DNA from: Arthrobacter zhaoxinii
GTDB taxonomy: Bacteria > Actinomycetota > Actinomycetes > Actinomycetales > Micrococcaceae
Assembly: GCF_025244925.1 (NCBI RefSeq)
Contig: NZ_CP104275.1
Coordinates: 3,038,001 to 3,102,000 of the forward strand
Direction of reading: 5' to 3'
Length of the DNA stretch: 64,000 nt
Positions within the stretch are counted from its first letter, which is position 1; each line of letters starts with the position of its first letter. The position numbers and the translations under genes are program-made. Below the pieces are notes generated by a model. It saw only the letters and a list, made by a program, of their open reading frames with translations, had not been told where the DNA came from and searched no databases. This document shows, piece by piece, positions 24,005 to 32,301 of the stretch.

Positions 24005-24638
24005 GGATACCTCGCGGGGTTGTGAGCCGGCCGAGGCCGACCAGGAGAAGGTCAAGGATCAGGGCCAGCAGGATGACGCCGACGACGCCGACCACCACGG
24101 ACTCAAGGGAGTTGGCACCGCCCAGACGGGACAGGCCGGTGAAGATGAAGCCGCCCAGTCCCGGGCCGAGGGCGTAGGCCGCGATGGCGGCGATGCCCAT
24201 CACCATCTGGGCGGACACCCGGACTCCGGCCAGGATGACCGGCCAGGCAAGCGGCAGTTCGATGCGCAGCAGCGTGCGCATCCGGCTCATGCCGACGCCG
24301 CGGGCGGATTCGACGACGGTCGGGGAAATCCCGGCCAGGCCCACCACGGCATTACGCAGGATGGGCAGCGTGGCATAGAACGCCACCACGATCACGGCCG
24401 GAAGCGCACCGAACCCGAAGGGAGCGATCAGCAGGCCGATCAGAGCGAAGGACGGCAGCGTCAGCCCGACCGCGGAGACGCCGTTGGCCACGCCGCTGAG
24501 GGTCTTGTTGCGGTACACCAGGGCCGCGATGACCACGGCAATCACCGTGGCCAGGACCAGGCACTGAAGAACCAAGCTGAAGTGCTGCCATCCGGCGAAC
24601 AGGATCTGTTGATACCGGTCCGCTACGAATTCCCACAC
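23997..24638 (-). CDS. Osmoprotectant ABC transporter permease, first gene of operon
   Basis: 213-residue permease with five or six helices and the EAA-like loop ESARGVGMSRMRTLLRIELP near residue 110. It is the first gene of a five-gene operon running down to 20235 (permease, ATPase, permease, binding protein, DUF6308). Upstream the DNA becomes A+T-richer (24650-24760), so the operon promoter is expected there, but no firm -35/-10 pair was picked. By analogy with opu operons it should respond to osmotic stress. Confidence 0.9.
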   Translation of the reverse strand: MWEFVADRYQQILFAGWQHFSLVLQCLVLATVIAVVIAALVYRNKTLSGVANGVSAVGLTLPSFALIGLLIAPFGFGALPAVIVVAFYATLPILRNAVVGLAGISPTVVESARGVGMSRMRTLLRIELPLAWPVILAGVRVSAQMVMGIAAIAAYALGPGLGGFIFTGLSRLGGANSLESVVVGVVGVILLALILDLLLVGLGRLTTPRGIRV

Positions 24639-25011
24639 ATCAAGACCTCTTCACTTTGGTTACGTATGTTTGGTCGACGCCCGGCCTCACTTAGCTTCCG
24701 GGCGAAAACTACCAAGCAACCTTACCGTTACCTCCCTCACATTAAGCGCCGAAAAGGCTCCAACCGGAACAACGTGACGCTTTCGCAACGGTTCCGGGCC
24801 GGGGTTTGCTGAGTGCCGGAGGGTGCGCGGGGTGGGTTTTCGGGGCCATCCGGGAGGGTTCGGGGCTGTCTGGACGGTTTCGTGCGGGGGGCTTCGGGGC
24901 GACGGGCTTCCGGGCGACGGGGGCGGGGGGGGTTCGGGCACTTCAAGGCGACGCCAGACCTCGCCTTCTGCACAACTGGTGCTGCCCGTCGGACTTCCAG
25001 GGCTGCCGGCA
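24639..25011. other. Intergenic region with a G-rich tract
   Basis: No gene seen. The part near 24650-24760 is the likely osmoprotectant operon leader. From 24821 to 24935 the plus strand is strikingly G-rich with many runs of three or more G, including eight consecutive G at 24925-24932, so it could form G-quadruplexes. The 190-bp repeat unit starts at 25012. Confidence 0.5.
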
Positions 25012-25070
25012 TTCATAGTGCAGTAGACGTCCCCTAGCGGGCCAGGCAGCAGCATCTACTGCACTATGAA
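25012..25070. repeat. Hairpin element type C (18-bp arms, 23-nt spacer), locus 1
   Basis: Left arm TTCATAGTGCAGTAGACG (25012-25029) and right arm CATCTACTGCACTATGAA (25053-25070) pair at 17 of 18 positions with a 23-nt spacer. The same element recurs at 37801-37859 and 58529-58587 with the right arm unchanged. Confidence 0.85.
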
Positions 25071-25083
25071 CCTGCGGCGCGGC

Positions 25084-25175
25084 ATCTAGTGAGCAGATAA
25101 CGCCGGTTAGCGGAATCTAGTGAGCAGATTACGGGCTTATTCCGCGGGGATAAGCCCGTTATCTGCTCAGTAGAT
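25084..25175. repeat. Hairpin element type D (GAGCAGATAACG family), locus 1
   Basis: Two tandem left arms (from 25084 and 25115) precede one right arm (25150-25175). The second left arm and the right arm pair at 24 of 26 positions with a 9-nt loop. The first left arm could pair with the same right arm instead, giving alternative folds. Related copies are at 37874-37964 and 58786-59010. Confidence 0.8.
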
Positions 25176-25219
25176 GCGGGTTCAGGGGCTAAGCCTCTTC
25201 GCCGCAGCACGCTTCCGGA

Positions 25220-25891
25220 CTAGGCCGCTGGCCGGCCTCGCATCCACAGGACCACGTCCATGGCGCGGAGCCGGGAAATCCGGTGGGGAAGCTTCGCGAG
25301 TTCCTGCACATCGTCCAGGTGATGGGCGAGCGCGCAGCCGTCCTCTGTAAGAGCCTCGTGCCAATCGGTCCACTGGTTCAAGGAGCCCTTCGATTCGGTC
25401 TGCGTCTGAACCACCGAATCCCAGATTGGGATCAGCCGGGGACGCTTGCGGGCCATCAGCTTGCTCGCCCGAGTGGGTCCGATTCCCCACTTCTCCTTCT
25501 CCTCCAGATCATTGCCGCGGAGAACGTCCCAGAGCTTCCATGCCGGGCTTCCTACACCAAGGACAGCCTCGAAATCGCCGTCTTTGAGATCGGCAAGGTC
25601 CAAATCGAAAGGGATCCTACTCAGCAACGCAGAAATGTCCACACGCCGCTCGTCCAAGAGGCCAATGACCGCCGTCGGCTCAAACGGGACCGAAAGGAAC
25701 GATGCCGCGAGCATGTCATCGGCCGTGATGGTATTGACGACGTCGGGTGCGTCTCCGCCACCGGCCCACGTGTCGAAGCGTGCTCCGGTACGGACCCTGC
25801 CCTTCAAACCGGGCTTGGTGTAGTAGTTACGGAGCAGCCTGGCGGCTTCAGCAGTAGAAATCTCTTCCAGAAGTAACTTCCGAAGCTTCAT
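25220..25891 (-). CDS. DUF6308 family protein, copy 2
   Basis: 223-residue homologue of the protein at 20235, sharing RVRTGARFDTWAGGGDAP, ITADDMLAASFL, RPRLIPIWDSVV and RISRLRAMDVVLWM. Function unknown. ATG 25891 is chosen because GGGGGAT lies eight bases upstream; an open frame extends to 25930. Codon use is less GC-biased than copy 1. Its 3' end abuts the left 190-bp repeat, and the last 45 or so bases of the gene closely match the remnant at 37978. It may belong to the island rather than the core chromosome. Confidence 0.78.
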   Translation of the reverse strand: MKLRKLLLEEISTAEAARLLRNYYTKPGLKGRVRTGARFDTWAGGGDAPDVVNTITADDMLAASFLSVPFEPTAVIGLLDERRVDISALLSRIPFDLDLADLKDGDFEAVLGVGSPAWKLWDVLRGNDLEEKEKWGIGPTRASKLMARKRPRLIPIWDSVVQTQTESKGSLNQWTDWHEALTEDGCALAHHLDDVQELAKLPHRISRLRAMDVVLWMRGRPAA

Positions 25892-25954
25892 GGCCGTATC
25901 CCCCAATTGTTGGTGGGGAAATGCCCCCACTTCGTTGACTGTACAGAAAACGCC

Positions 25955-25975
25955 CCCCTCCGAAATGCAGAGGGG
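25955..25975 (-). terminator. Probable terminator of the lipoprotein gene
   Basis: Stem CCCCTC / GAGGGG around 9 nt, followed on the minus strand by GGCGTTTTCT. It sits 23 bp after the stop of the frameshifted lipoprotein reading frame. Confidence 0.5.
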
Positions 25976-25997
25976 ACGCTGCGCCTAACGCGCTCGG

Positions 25998-26560
25998 TTA
26001 ACCGACTTGAATTCGGGCCGCTTCCTGCAGCAGCGGGTCGGTAACGGTGACGGTGGCCGGACCGGGCGCAATGTCGAAGACGACGGTCCCCCGGGACTTA
26101 TCACCGACCTGCACCTCACCGGTCCCGAGCTGGTTATCCGCGAACAGATAGGTCTCACCCTTCCGGCCCTCGTCGTCCTTCGCGTTGAAATAGAGCGGGT
26201 TGGCGGACGTCACGCCGGACTCGGTTTCCCACAGGACGTCGAGCACCAGGAAGCTCCCATTCACAGCAGCAGGTGCAAAGGACTGCGCGCTTGCCGTGTC
26301 GGCATGTTCGGCGGAGACGATCGTGATGCGGGCTATGTTGCCGTTGCCCATGTCCGCGGTAAAGGGCACGCCGACGGCGGGGCGGCAGCGGACGGCGCTG
26401 CTTCAGCAGCGGTCGTCTGTCCGGCGTCGGGCGCGTTGCCGGCACCCACCCCGGTGCTGGATTCGGCGGAGCAGGAGGACAGTGCCAAGCCCAACGCAAG
26501 TGCCGCGGTGGGAAGCAGGAGTCGCTTGCGGGTTACGGCTGCTGAGAGGTTTGCACGCAT
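25998..26560 (-). pseudogene. Lipoprotein interrupted by a frameshift
   Basis: The start (ATG 26560, AAAGGAAA upstream) encodes a clear lipoprotein signal with lipobox LSSC (Cys 30) and an Ala/Pro/Thr linker. That frame ends at 26333. The body continues in another frame from about 26369 to 25998 as VPFTADMGNGNIARITIVSA and onward, a beta-rich domain resembling DUF4352-type secreted domains. A single-base change near 26360-26385 would join them into about 187 residues. Either the gene is broken or the assembly has an indel in this GC-rich spot. It follows a membrane-anchored protein gene on the same strand. Confidence 0.65.
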
Positions 26561-26603
26561 GGTGTTTCCTTTGTTTGATTGGTTGGAAAGTGGGTGGTTA
26601 CTG

Positions 26604-27146
26604 CTACTTGTCCACGATGTTGACTACTACGTTCATGCCGCTGTCCGGGTGATAGCTCCAGGACGCATTGAAGTCCTCCCACTCGGCGGTTTGCCTTCCG
26701 TCCAGAGCTCGAGTACTGCCCATCTGGCTGCTGACGCTGTCCGGCATATCCACTTCATGGAGCACACAGACCATGTCCGCATAGTCGGCACCTGAGGAAT
26801 CCTCACCGGCACCGCTCATCGTCAGGCTCTGCCCTTCGTCGCCGAGCTGGATGTACGGATCATCCTCGACCTGGCATTCCGCCACTGCGTCTGCGAGGGC
26901 ATTGGAAGGTGAGGATAGATCCAGCTCGGCCATCAGAAGGCCCGCACCCAGCCCAACTACCAAGCCCGCTCCGGCAAACAAGGCGTAATTCCGCCGGGTC
27001 CGGAACTGCTGGGCGGCAACAGGATCCCGCGGAGTTATGGGAAGCGGACCTGGGGGTGCCGGCGGTATAACATCCGGAAGACCAGGCCCGGAAAGAGCCT
27101 CCGGGTCGGTATGTGCTCCGGCCTGGCCAAAGGATTCCTGCGTCAT
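26604..27146 (-). CDS. Hypothetical membrane-anchored protein
   Basis: 180-residue protein with a Pro/Gly-rich cytoplasmic N-terminus (PDVIPPAPPGPLPITPRDP), one membrane helix near residues 54-75 (YALFAGAGLVVGLGAGLLMA) and an acidic outer domain. The outer domain contains cysteines near 90 and 127 that could form a disulfide. GGAAGAAG precedes the ATG. It lies 43 bp upstream of the frameshifted lipoprotein on the same strand, suggesting a two-gene surface-protein unit. No domain was recognised. It is divergent from the restriction operon. Confidence 0.65.
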   Translation of the reverse strand: MTQESFGQAGAHTDPEALSGPGLPDVIPPAPPGPLPITPRDPVAAQQFRTRRNYALFAGAGLVVGLGAGLLMAELDLSSPSNALADAVAECQVEDDPYIQLGDEGQSLTMSGAGEDSSGADYADMVCVLHEVDMPDSVSSQMGSTRALDGRQTAEWEDFNASWSYHPDSGMNVVVNIVDK

Positions 27147-27395
27147 GGTCTTCTTCCTTACTGCGATGGGAACTGCTTGGAGAAGCTGCGACCGTTCCCC
27201 CCAACACCTGCAACGGCCGCAGCTTGCGGGAAACGACCTGTGGCCTCATTCCCGCTCCATCAACGTAGGCCTTTGGTTTTAACAAACGGATATAGAAGAC
27301 CGATAACCCTCTTTATCAATGTTTTCCACCGCCAAGATGCTGATAGCCGTACTCTGGACCTAACGCACTCATCCGACAGCAAAGGAGCCACCACA

Positions 27396-29447
27396 GTGAC
27401 CACACCAGCCCGGCTCCTCATCTCGCTTTCAGACATCGCGCTTCTCGCCAAGGTCCAGCGGCCAACCGTCTCCATGTGGCGCAGCCGTTTCCGCGGCAAG
27501 AACTCGCCATTTCCCGAACCCGTCGCGTCCCGTAACGGACAGGAACAATTCGACGCAGGGCAGGTGGCCGAGTGGCTGACCGCAACCGGGCATGGCAACA
27601 ATCCCGACGTCGAGGCGGACCTCGGCGCCTTCGCCGTCGCATCCGATCTGCCCCGGGACACCACTCTGGTCTTCGCGACGCTCACCGCGCTGCTGGCACT
27701 GCGGGTACTTACCGGGGAGACTATGGTCGGCAAAGACGCGGATGAGCTCCTGGACCTGGCCGACGAACAGGATCCCGACGACGAACTGCTCTTCCGGGAA
27801 CTGGACGCCGCCGGCCAGGCGCTGGAGCCGCTGGCCCGCTACGCGGAACTGCTGGTGGAGGGCGCGTTCCACCCGGCCGCGGCCTTCGAGAAGCTGCTGG
27901 CGGACCGTTTCCGCCAGGGGCTGCGCCCACACACCGACGTGGCCCTCACCGAACCGGGGATGGAATTGGTGGCCGCCATCGCCGTCGAGCTGGCCACCGC
28001 ACTTTCGGACGCCCCGGTATTCGCCGACCCGGCCAGCGGCAGCAGCGACCTGCTCCTGGCCGTGGCTCGCATCCTGGGCGACGGCACCGATGCCACTCTC
28101 ATGGGCGGGGACGACGACGGCGGCTCCGCGCGGCTGGTCCGCCGCCGCCTGCTCGTGCATGGGCTGCCCCAGAAGCGGCTGGCCGTCGAACAGTCCGGCG
28201 CCTTCGGCCTGACCGGCTCCGCCGTTCATGTAGCCCAGTATCCGTCCCCCGGATCGCCGGACATGGATGCCCTGCAGGTCCTGAACGCCATCGACCACAG
28301 CGTGCTGCAAATGGATGACCGGCAGCGCGGCGTTGTGCTGGGTCCGGCCTCGGTGCTGTGCGATGTCCTGCCCAAGGGCGACCTGCGGGCGATCCGTTCC
28401 GGACTGATCCGTGACGGCCGCGTCCGGGCAATTGTCCGGCTGCCCAAAGGGCTGCTGAAGAGCAAGCCCCGGCAGATTTCCGCCCTCTGGGTGTTGGGCC
28501 CTTCGCACCCCAACGTGCCCATCCCGGAACGCTGGACCATGGTCGCGGACCTCACCGGTGAAAGCCTGACCCCGGACGTCGTCCAAGACCTGGTCAGCGA
28601 CCTGGCAGCAAGCATGGGTTCCCGGGCGGCCATCTGGGCGCATTCCTTCCGGTTCGCGAGGCTGGTCCTCACCCGGTCCATCCTCCCCGGTGACACTTCG
28701 CTGGTGGCGTCCGCACACGCCGCACCTCCGCAAAGTGTCACCGCCGGAGCCACGGCTGCGCTCCGGGCTGATGACATCCTGGAAGCACTCAGCACCAATA
28801 GTCCAGCAAATACCCTGTTCCGGTATTCGGTTGAACCGGTCACGGAAACACCCGCCCGCCGGCGGCCCCGCGCCCTCGGCGATCTCTTGACGGAGAAGCG
28901 GGTCCATTACGTGCAGGGGAACCGCCTGCACGACGGCGAAACCGGGTCGGGGAACGGCACGCCTGTTCTCGGGGTACCCGAGCTCCTGGGCGAGGTACCG
29001 CTCGGTTCACGCCGAGTGGACCTCATGTCCTTCAGCACCCTGCACGAGAACGGCCGGCTCACGGAACCCGGCGACGTCGTGTTCTGCACCGGGCCGCGAG
29101 CCGCGGCCGTCGTGGACAGCGAGGGGTCCGCCGTCGTCGACTATCCGGCCCGGATCCTCCGGATTAACAAGGAAAGGGCCGGCGGCCTGCTGCCGGAAAT
29201 GCTGACTGCGGATATCAACGCCCAGGCCGGCAACCGCGGCCCGTGGAAGCGCTGGCCGGTCCGCCAGATCCGGGACGATCCCGGGTTGGAGGTGGCCGCC
29301 TTCCTGACCGAAATCGAAACGCAACGCACCCGCGCCCGCGCCCGGCTCGAACAGCTCGAGGAACTCACTACGCTGGTCTTGGACGGCGTAGCCGGAGGAA
29401 CCCTCACCGTGACAGACACATACGCCGCAATGGAAGGAAACAGCTAG
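27396..29447 (+). CDS. Degenerate N6-methylase-like protein with N-terminal HTH and C-terminal specificity-like region
   Basis: 683 residues, first gene of the type I R-M operon. An HTH is seen at residues 6-30 (LSDIALLAKVQRPTVSMWRS). The middle resembles an HsdM catalytic domain, with a motif-I-like FADPASGSSDLLLAVARIL near 208 and the late segment GRVRAIVRLPKGLLKSKPRQ. The NPPF/Y catalytic motif is absent: QYPSPG stands there, near 281. The tail (from about 490) resembles an HsdS half ending EQLEELTTLVLDGVAGGTLT. GTG 27396 with AAAGGAG is chosen over the earlier 27111. It overlaps hsdM (TAGTG). It may be an inactive regulator or targeting subunit; that is inference. Confidence 0.75.
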   Translation: MTTPARLLISLSDIALLAKVQRPTVSMWRSRFRGKNSPFPEPVASRNGQEQFDAGQVAEWLTATGHGNNPDVEADLGAFAVASDLPRDTTLVFATLTALLALRVLTGETMVGKDADELLDLADEQDPDDELLFRELDAAGQALEPLARYAELLVEGAFHPAAAFEKLLADRFRQGLRPHTDVALTEPGMELVAAIAVELATALSDAPVFADPASGSSDLLLAVARILGDGTDATLMGGDDDGGSARLVRRRLLVHGLPQKRLAVEQSGAFGLTGSAVHVAQYPSPGSPDMDALQVLNAIDHSVLQMDDRQRGVVLGPASVLCDVLPKGDLRAIRSGLIRDGRVRAIVRLPKGLLKSKPRQISALWVLGPSHPNVPIPERWTMVADLTGESLTPDVVQDLVSDLAASMGSRAAIWAHSFRFARLVLTRSILPGDTSLVASAHAAPPQSVTAGATAALRADDILEALSTNSPANTLFRYSVEPVTETPARRRPRALGDLLTEKRVHYVQGNRLHDGETGSGNGTPVLGVPELLGEVPLGSRRVDLMSFSTLHENGRLTEPGDVVFCTGPRAAAVVDSEGSAVVDYPARILRINKERAGGLLPEMLTADINAQAGNRGPWKRWPVRQIRDDPGLEVAAFLTEIETQRTRARARLEQLEELTTLVLDGVAGGTLTVTDTYAAMEGNS

Positions 29448-31060
29448 TGCCCCCGAAAACAAAGGTTGCCGCCCTGCCGTCAACCATGAAGGAACTCAAG
29501 GACACACTCTGGAAGGCCGCCGACAAGCTGCGCGGTTCGATGGACGCGTCCCAGTACAAGGACGTGATCCTGGGCCTGGTCTTCCTGAAGTACGTCTCCG
29601 ACGCGTTCGAGGAACGCCGCAGCCAGATCCGGGCAGAGCTGGAAGCGGACGGCATGAACGAGGACCAGATCGCCCAGTTGATCGACGACGTGGACGAGTA
29701 CACCGGGCGCGGCGTCTTCTGGGTGCCGGCACGGGCACGCTGGCAGTACCTGGCCGAAAACGCCAAGGGCACCCAGGCATCCGCCGATGCCCCGGCGAAG
29801 TCCATCGGCGAACTCATCGACGACGCGATGACGCTCATCATGGGCGCCAACCCCACCCTGGCCGCCACGCTGCCCACCATCTACAACCGCGACAACGTGG
29901 ACCAGCGCCGCGTCGGCGAACTGCTGGACCTGCTGAACTCGGCCCGCTTCACCGGCGACGGCGCCAAAAAAGCCCGTGACCTGCTCGGCGAGGTCTACGA
30001 GTACTTCCTCGAGAAGTTCGCCCGCGCCGAGGGAAAGCGGGGCGGCGAATTCTACACGCCTGCCGGCGTCGTCCGCGTGCTCGTAGAGGTCCTTGAACCG
30101 GACCACGGCCGCGTCTACGACCCGTGCTGCGGTTCGGGCGGCATGTTCGTACAGACCGAGAAGTTCCTCGAAGCCCATAACAAGGAGGGCTCGGACATCT
30201 CGGTGTACGGGCAGGAGCTGAACGAGCGCACCTGGCGGATGGCCAAGATGAACCTGGCCATCCACGGTCTGAACGGCAACCTGGCCTCCCGCTGGGGCGA
30301 TACATTCGCCCGGGACCAGCACCCGGAGATGGAAGCCGACTACGTGCTGGCCAACCCGCCGTTCAACATCAAGGACTGGGCCCGCTCCGAGTCCGATCCG
30401 CGCTGGAAGTTCGGCGTCCCGCCGGCCAACAACGCCAACTACGCCTGGATCCAGCACATCATCTCCAAGCTGGCCCCCGGTGGCAAAGCGGGCGTGGTCA
30501 TGGCCAACGGCTCCATGTCCTCCAACTCCGGCGGCGAGGGCCAGATCCGCGCCCAGCTCGTGGAGGCGGATCTGGTCTCCTGCATGATCGCCCTTCCCAC
30601 CCAGCTGTTCCGCAGCACCGGCATCCCGGTCTGCACCTGGTTCTTCGCCAAGGACAAGACCGCGGGCGCCAACGGCTCCATCGACCGTTCCGGCCAGGTG
30701 CTGTTCATTGACGCCCGCAACCTCGGCTTCATGGTGGACCGTGCCGAGCGTGCCCTGTCCGAGGACGACATCAGCAAGATCGCCAACACCTTCCGCGCCT
30801 GGCGCGGCAAGGCTTCCGCGGTCGATGCCGGCCTCGAGTACGACGACGAGCCCGGCTTCTGCTATTCGGCCACCTTGGAGGAGATCAAGGCCGCCGATTA
30901 CGCCCTGACCCCGGGCCGCTACGTCGGTGCTGCCGCGATCGAGGACGATGGAGAGCCGATCGAAGAGAAGATCGAGCGGCTGAAGAAGGAACTGTTCGAG
31001 CAGTTCGAGGAATCTGACCGGCTTGCGAAGGTTGTGCGCGAGCAGTTGGGGCGGATCTGA
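29447..31060 (+). CDS. hsdM: Type I restriction-modification system methyltransferase subunit
   Basis: 537-residue adenine-N6 methyltransferase subunit that works with HsdS, and with HsdR for cleavage. The N-terminal HsdM domain begins KELKDTLWKAADKLRG, followed by DVILGLVFLKYVSDAFEERR. The AdoMet motif VYDPCCGSGGMF is near residue 222 and the catalytic motif NPPFNIKDW near 303. The GTG start at 29447 shares a base with the stop of the preceding methylase-like gene, and AAGGAA lies upstream. Its stop overlaps hsdS (TGATG). All catalytic motifs are intact, so methylation activity is expected. Confidence 0.95.
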   Translation: MPPKTKVAALPSTMKELKDTLWKAADKLRGSMDASQYKDVILGLVFLKYVSDAFEERRSQIRAELEADGMNEDQIAQLIDDVDEYTGRGVFWVPARARWQYLAENAKGTQASADAPAKSIGELIDDAMTLIMGANPTLAATLPTIYNRDNVDQRRVGELLDLLNSARFTGDGAKKARDLLGEVYEYFLEKFARAEGKRGGEFYTPAGVVRVLVEVLEPDHGRVYDPCCGSGGMFVQTEKFLEAHNKEGSDISVYGQELNERTWRMAKMNLAIHGLNGNLASRWGDTFARDQHPEMEADYVLANPPFNIKDWARSESDPRWKFGVPPANNANYAWIQHIISKLAPGGKAGVVMANGSMSSNSGGEGQIRAQLVEADLVSCMIALPTQLFRSTGIPVCTWFFAKDKTAGANGSIDRSGQVLFIDARNLGFMVDRAERALSEDDISKIANTFRAWRGKASAVDAGLEYDDEPGFCYSATLEEIKAADYALTPGRYVGAAAIEDDGEPIEEKIERLKKELFEQFEESDRLAKVVREQLGRI

Positions 31061-32301
31061 TGGCTGAGCTGACATATCATCGGCTACGAGATGTTGTGGA
31101 TGTCTCTGACTTCGTCGCCAACGGCAGTTTTGAGTCGTTGCGAAACAACGTCACGACCTCCACTACACCAGGCTTCGCAGTCCTCGTGAGACTCGTCGAT
31201 TACAACGCTGGCTGGACAGGACCCTTCAGCTACGTTGACGAATCCTCATATAAGTTCCTAAAGAAGAGCCGCCTCATCCCTGGCGATGTCATCATTAGCA
31301 ACGTTGGCGCAAATGCTGGCACGGTTTTCAGAGTCCCAGATTTAGGGATGCCAACAACGCTGGGGCCGAATGCAGTAGTCTGTCGCCCAATTGACCCTGA
31401 TGTGCTCCGTCAGGATTTTTTCTACTACCTGATGTCTTCTCCTGTAGGTCAAGACTTGCTGGAATCGATAATTAGCGGTAGTGCGCAGCCGAAATTTAAC
31501 AAGACCGCTTTACGCCAAATTCGACTGTCCATACCGTCCTCTGCTGAGCAGCGGGCGATCGCTGAGGTGCTGGGGGCCCTCGACGACAAGATCGCCGCCA
31601 ACACCAAGCTCACTGAGATGCTTACCCACTCCCTCTCCGCCTCTTACCAGAAAGTAGTTGGAAGTCCAGAGGAGCTCGTTCCTTTCTCGGATCTAGTTAC
31701 AGTCACTAAGGGCGTCTCATACAAGAGCGTCGACCTCACCGAGTCGTCGACCGCCCTAGTCACGCTAAAATCCTTCGACCGTAACGGAGGCTACTCGGCC
31801 AGAGGCCTCAAGGAGTACTCGGGCCCCCATAAGCCGCAACAAGTCATCCGACCTGGAGATCTGGTAGTGGCCCAAACAGACCTCACGCAAGCTGCCGAAG
31901 TCGTTGGCCGCGCAGTACGCGTTCCGGCCAGCAGCCGGCACTCCACACTTGTCGCCAGTTTGGATTTGGCAATCGTGCGCCCGGCCGGGGACGAGCCGGA
32001 AGAGTTTCTGCTCGGCACGATGCTTCAAGGCCGGTTCCGCACGCATTGTCAGAGCCTGACCAGCGGAACGACAGTACTTCACCTGAAATCGGACGCAATT
32101 CAATCGTTTATGGCGCCATTGGTTTCACGAGAGATACAGCTTCGGTATGCAGCATTGGCGCGACCTATGTTGCACCTGGGTGATTCCATAACGGCGGAAA
32201 ACGAAACCCTCGCCGCCACCCGCGACGCACTGCTACCGCAGCTGATGTCCGGGAAGCTGCGAGTAAAAGATATTGAAAACACCATGGGGGAAATGGTCTA
32301 A
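31060..32301 (+). CDS. hsdS: Type I restriction-modification system specificity subunit
   Basis: 413-residue subunit that sets the DNA target. Two target-recognition domains (about 1-150 and 200-350) are each followed by a helical conserved region: SSAEQRAIAEVLGALDDKIA near 163 and NETLAATRDALLPQLMSGKL near the end. These helices act as the ruler between half-sites. The DNA is visibly more A+T-rich than hsdM and hsdR, especially in the first recognition domain (31090-31500), as is common for exchanged HsdS modules. It is coupled by overlap to hsdM and abuts hsdR (stop then ATG directly). The recognition sequence cannot be predicted here. Confidence 0.95.
   Translation: MAELTYHRLRDVVDVSDFVANGSFESLRNNVTTSTTPGFAVLVRLVDYNAGWTGPFSYVDESSYKFLKKSRLIPGDVIISNVGANAGTVFRVPDLGMPTTLGPNAVVCRPIDPDVLRQDFFYYLMSSPVGQDLLESIISGSAQPKFNKTALRQIRLSIPSSAEQRAIAEVLGALDDKIAANTKLTEMLTHSLSASYQKVVGSPEELVPFSDLVTVTKGVSYKSVDLTESSTALVTLKSFDRNGGYSARGLKEYSGPHKPQQVIRPGDLVVAQTDLTQAAEVVGRAVRVPASSRHSTLVASLDLAIVRPAGDEPEEFLLGTMLQGRFRTHCQSLTSGTTVLHLKSDAIQSFMAPLVSREIQLRYAALARPMLHLGDSITAENETLAATRDALLPQLMSGKLRVKDIENTMGEMV

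Larger units (their letters stand above)
25012..25201. repeat. 190-bp direct repeat, left copy (island boundary)
   Basis: Aligned by eye without gaps to 37801-37990: about 171 of 190 positions agree, and the last 55 bp are identical. The unit holds two hairpin elements (25012-25070 and 25084-25175). It ends at the 3' end of DUF6308 copy 2; homology then continues into the coding sequence. The two copies lie 12,789 bp apart in the same orientation. Confidence 0.85.

Noticed and set aside
24813-25037. Short Gly-rich open frames in the G-rich tract
   Set aside because: Low-complexity frames produced by G runs, overlapping the repeat unit; no coding evidence.
29480-31075. 531-codon minus-strand open frame
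   Set aside because: Antisense to hsdM; no domain seen.
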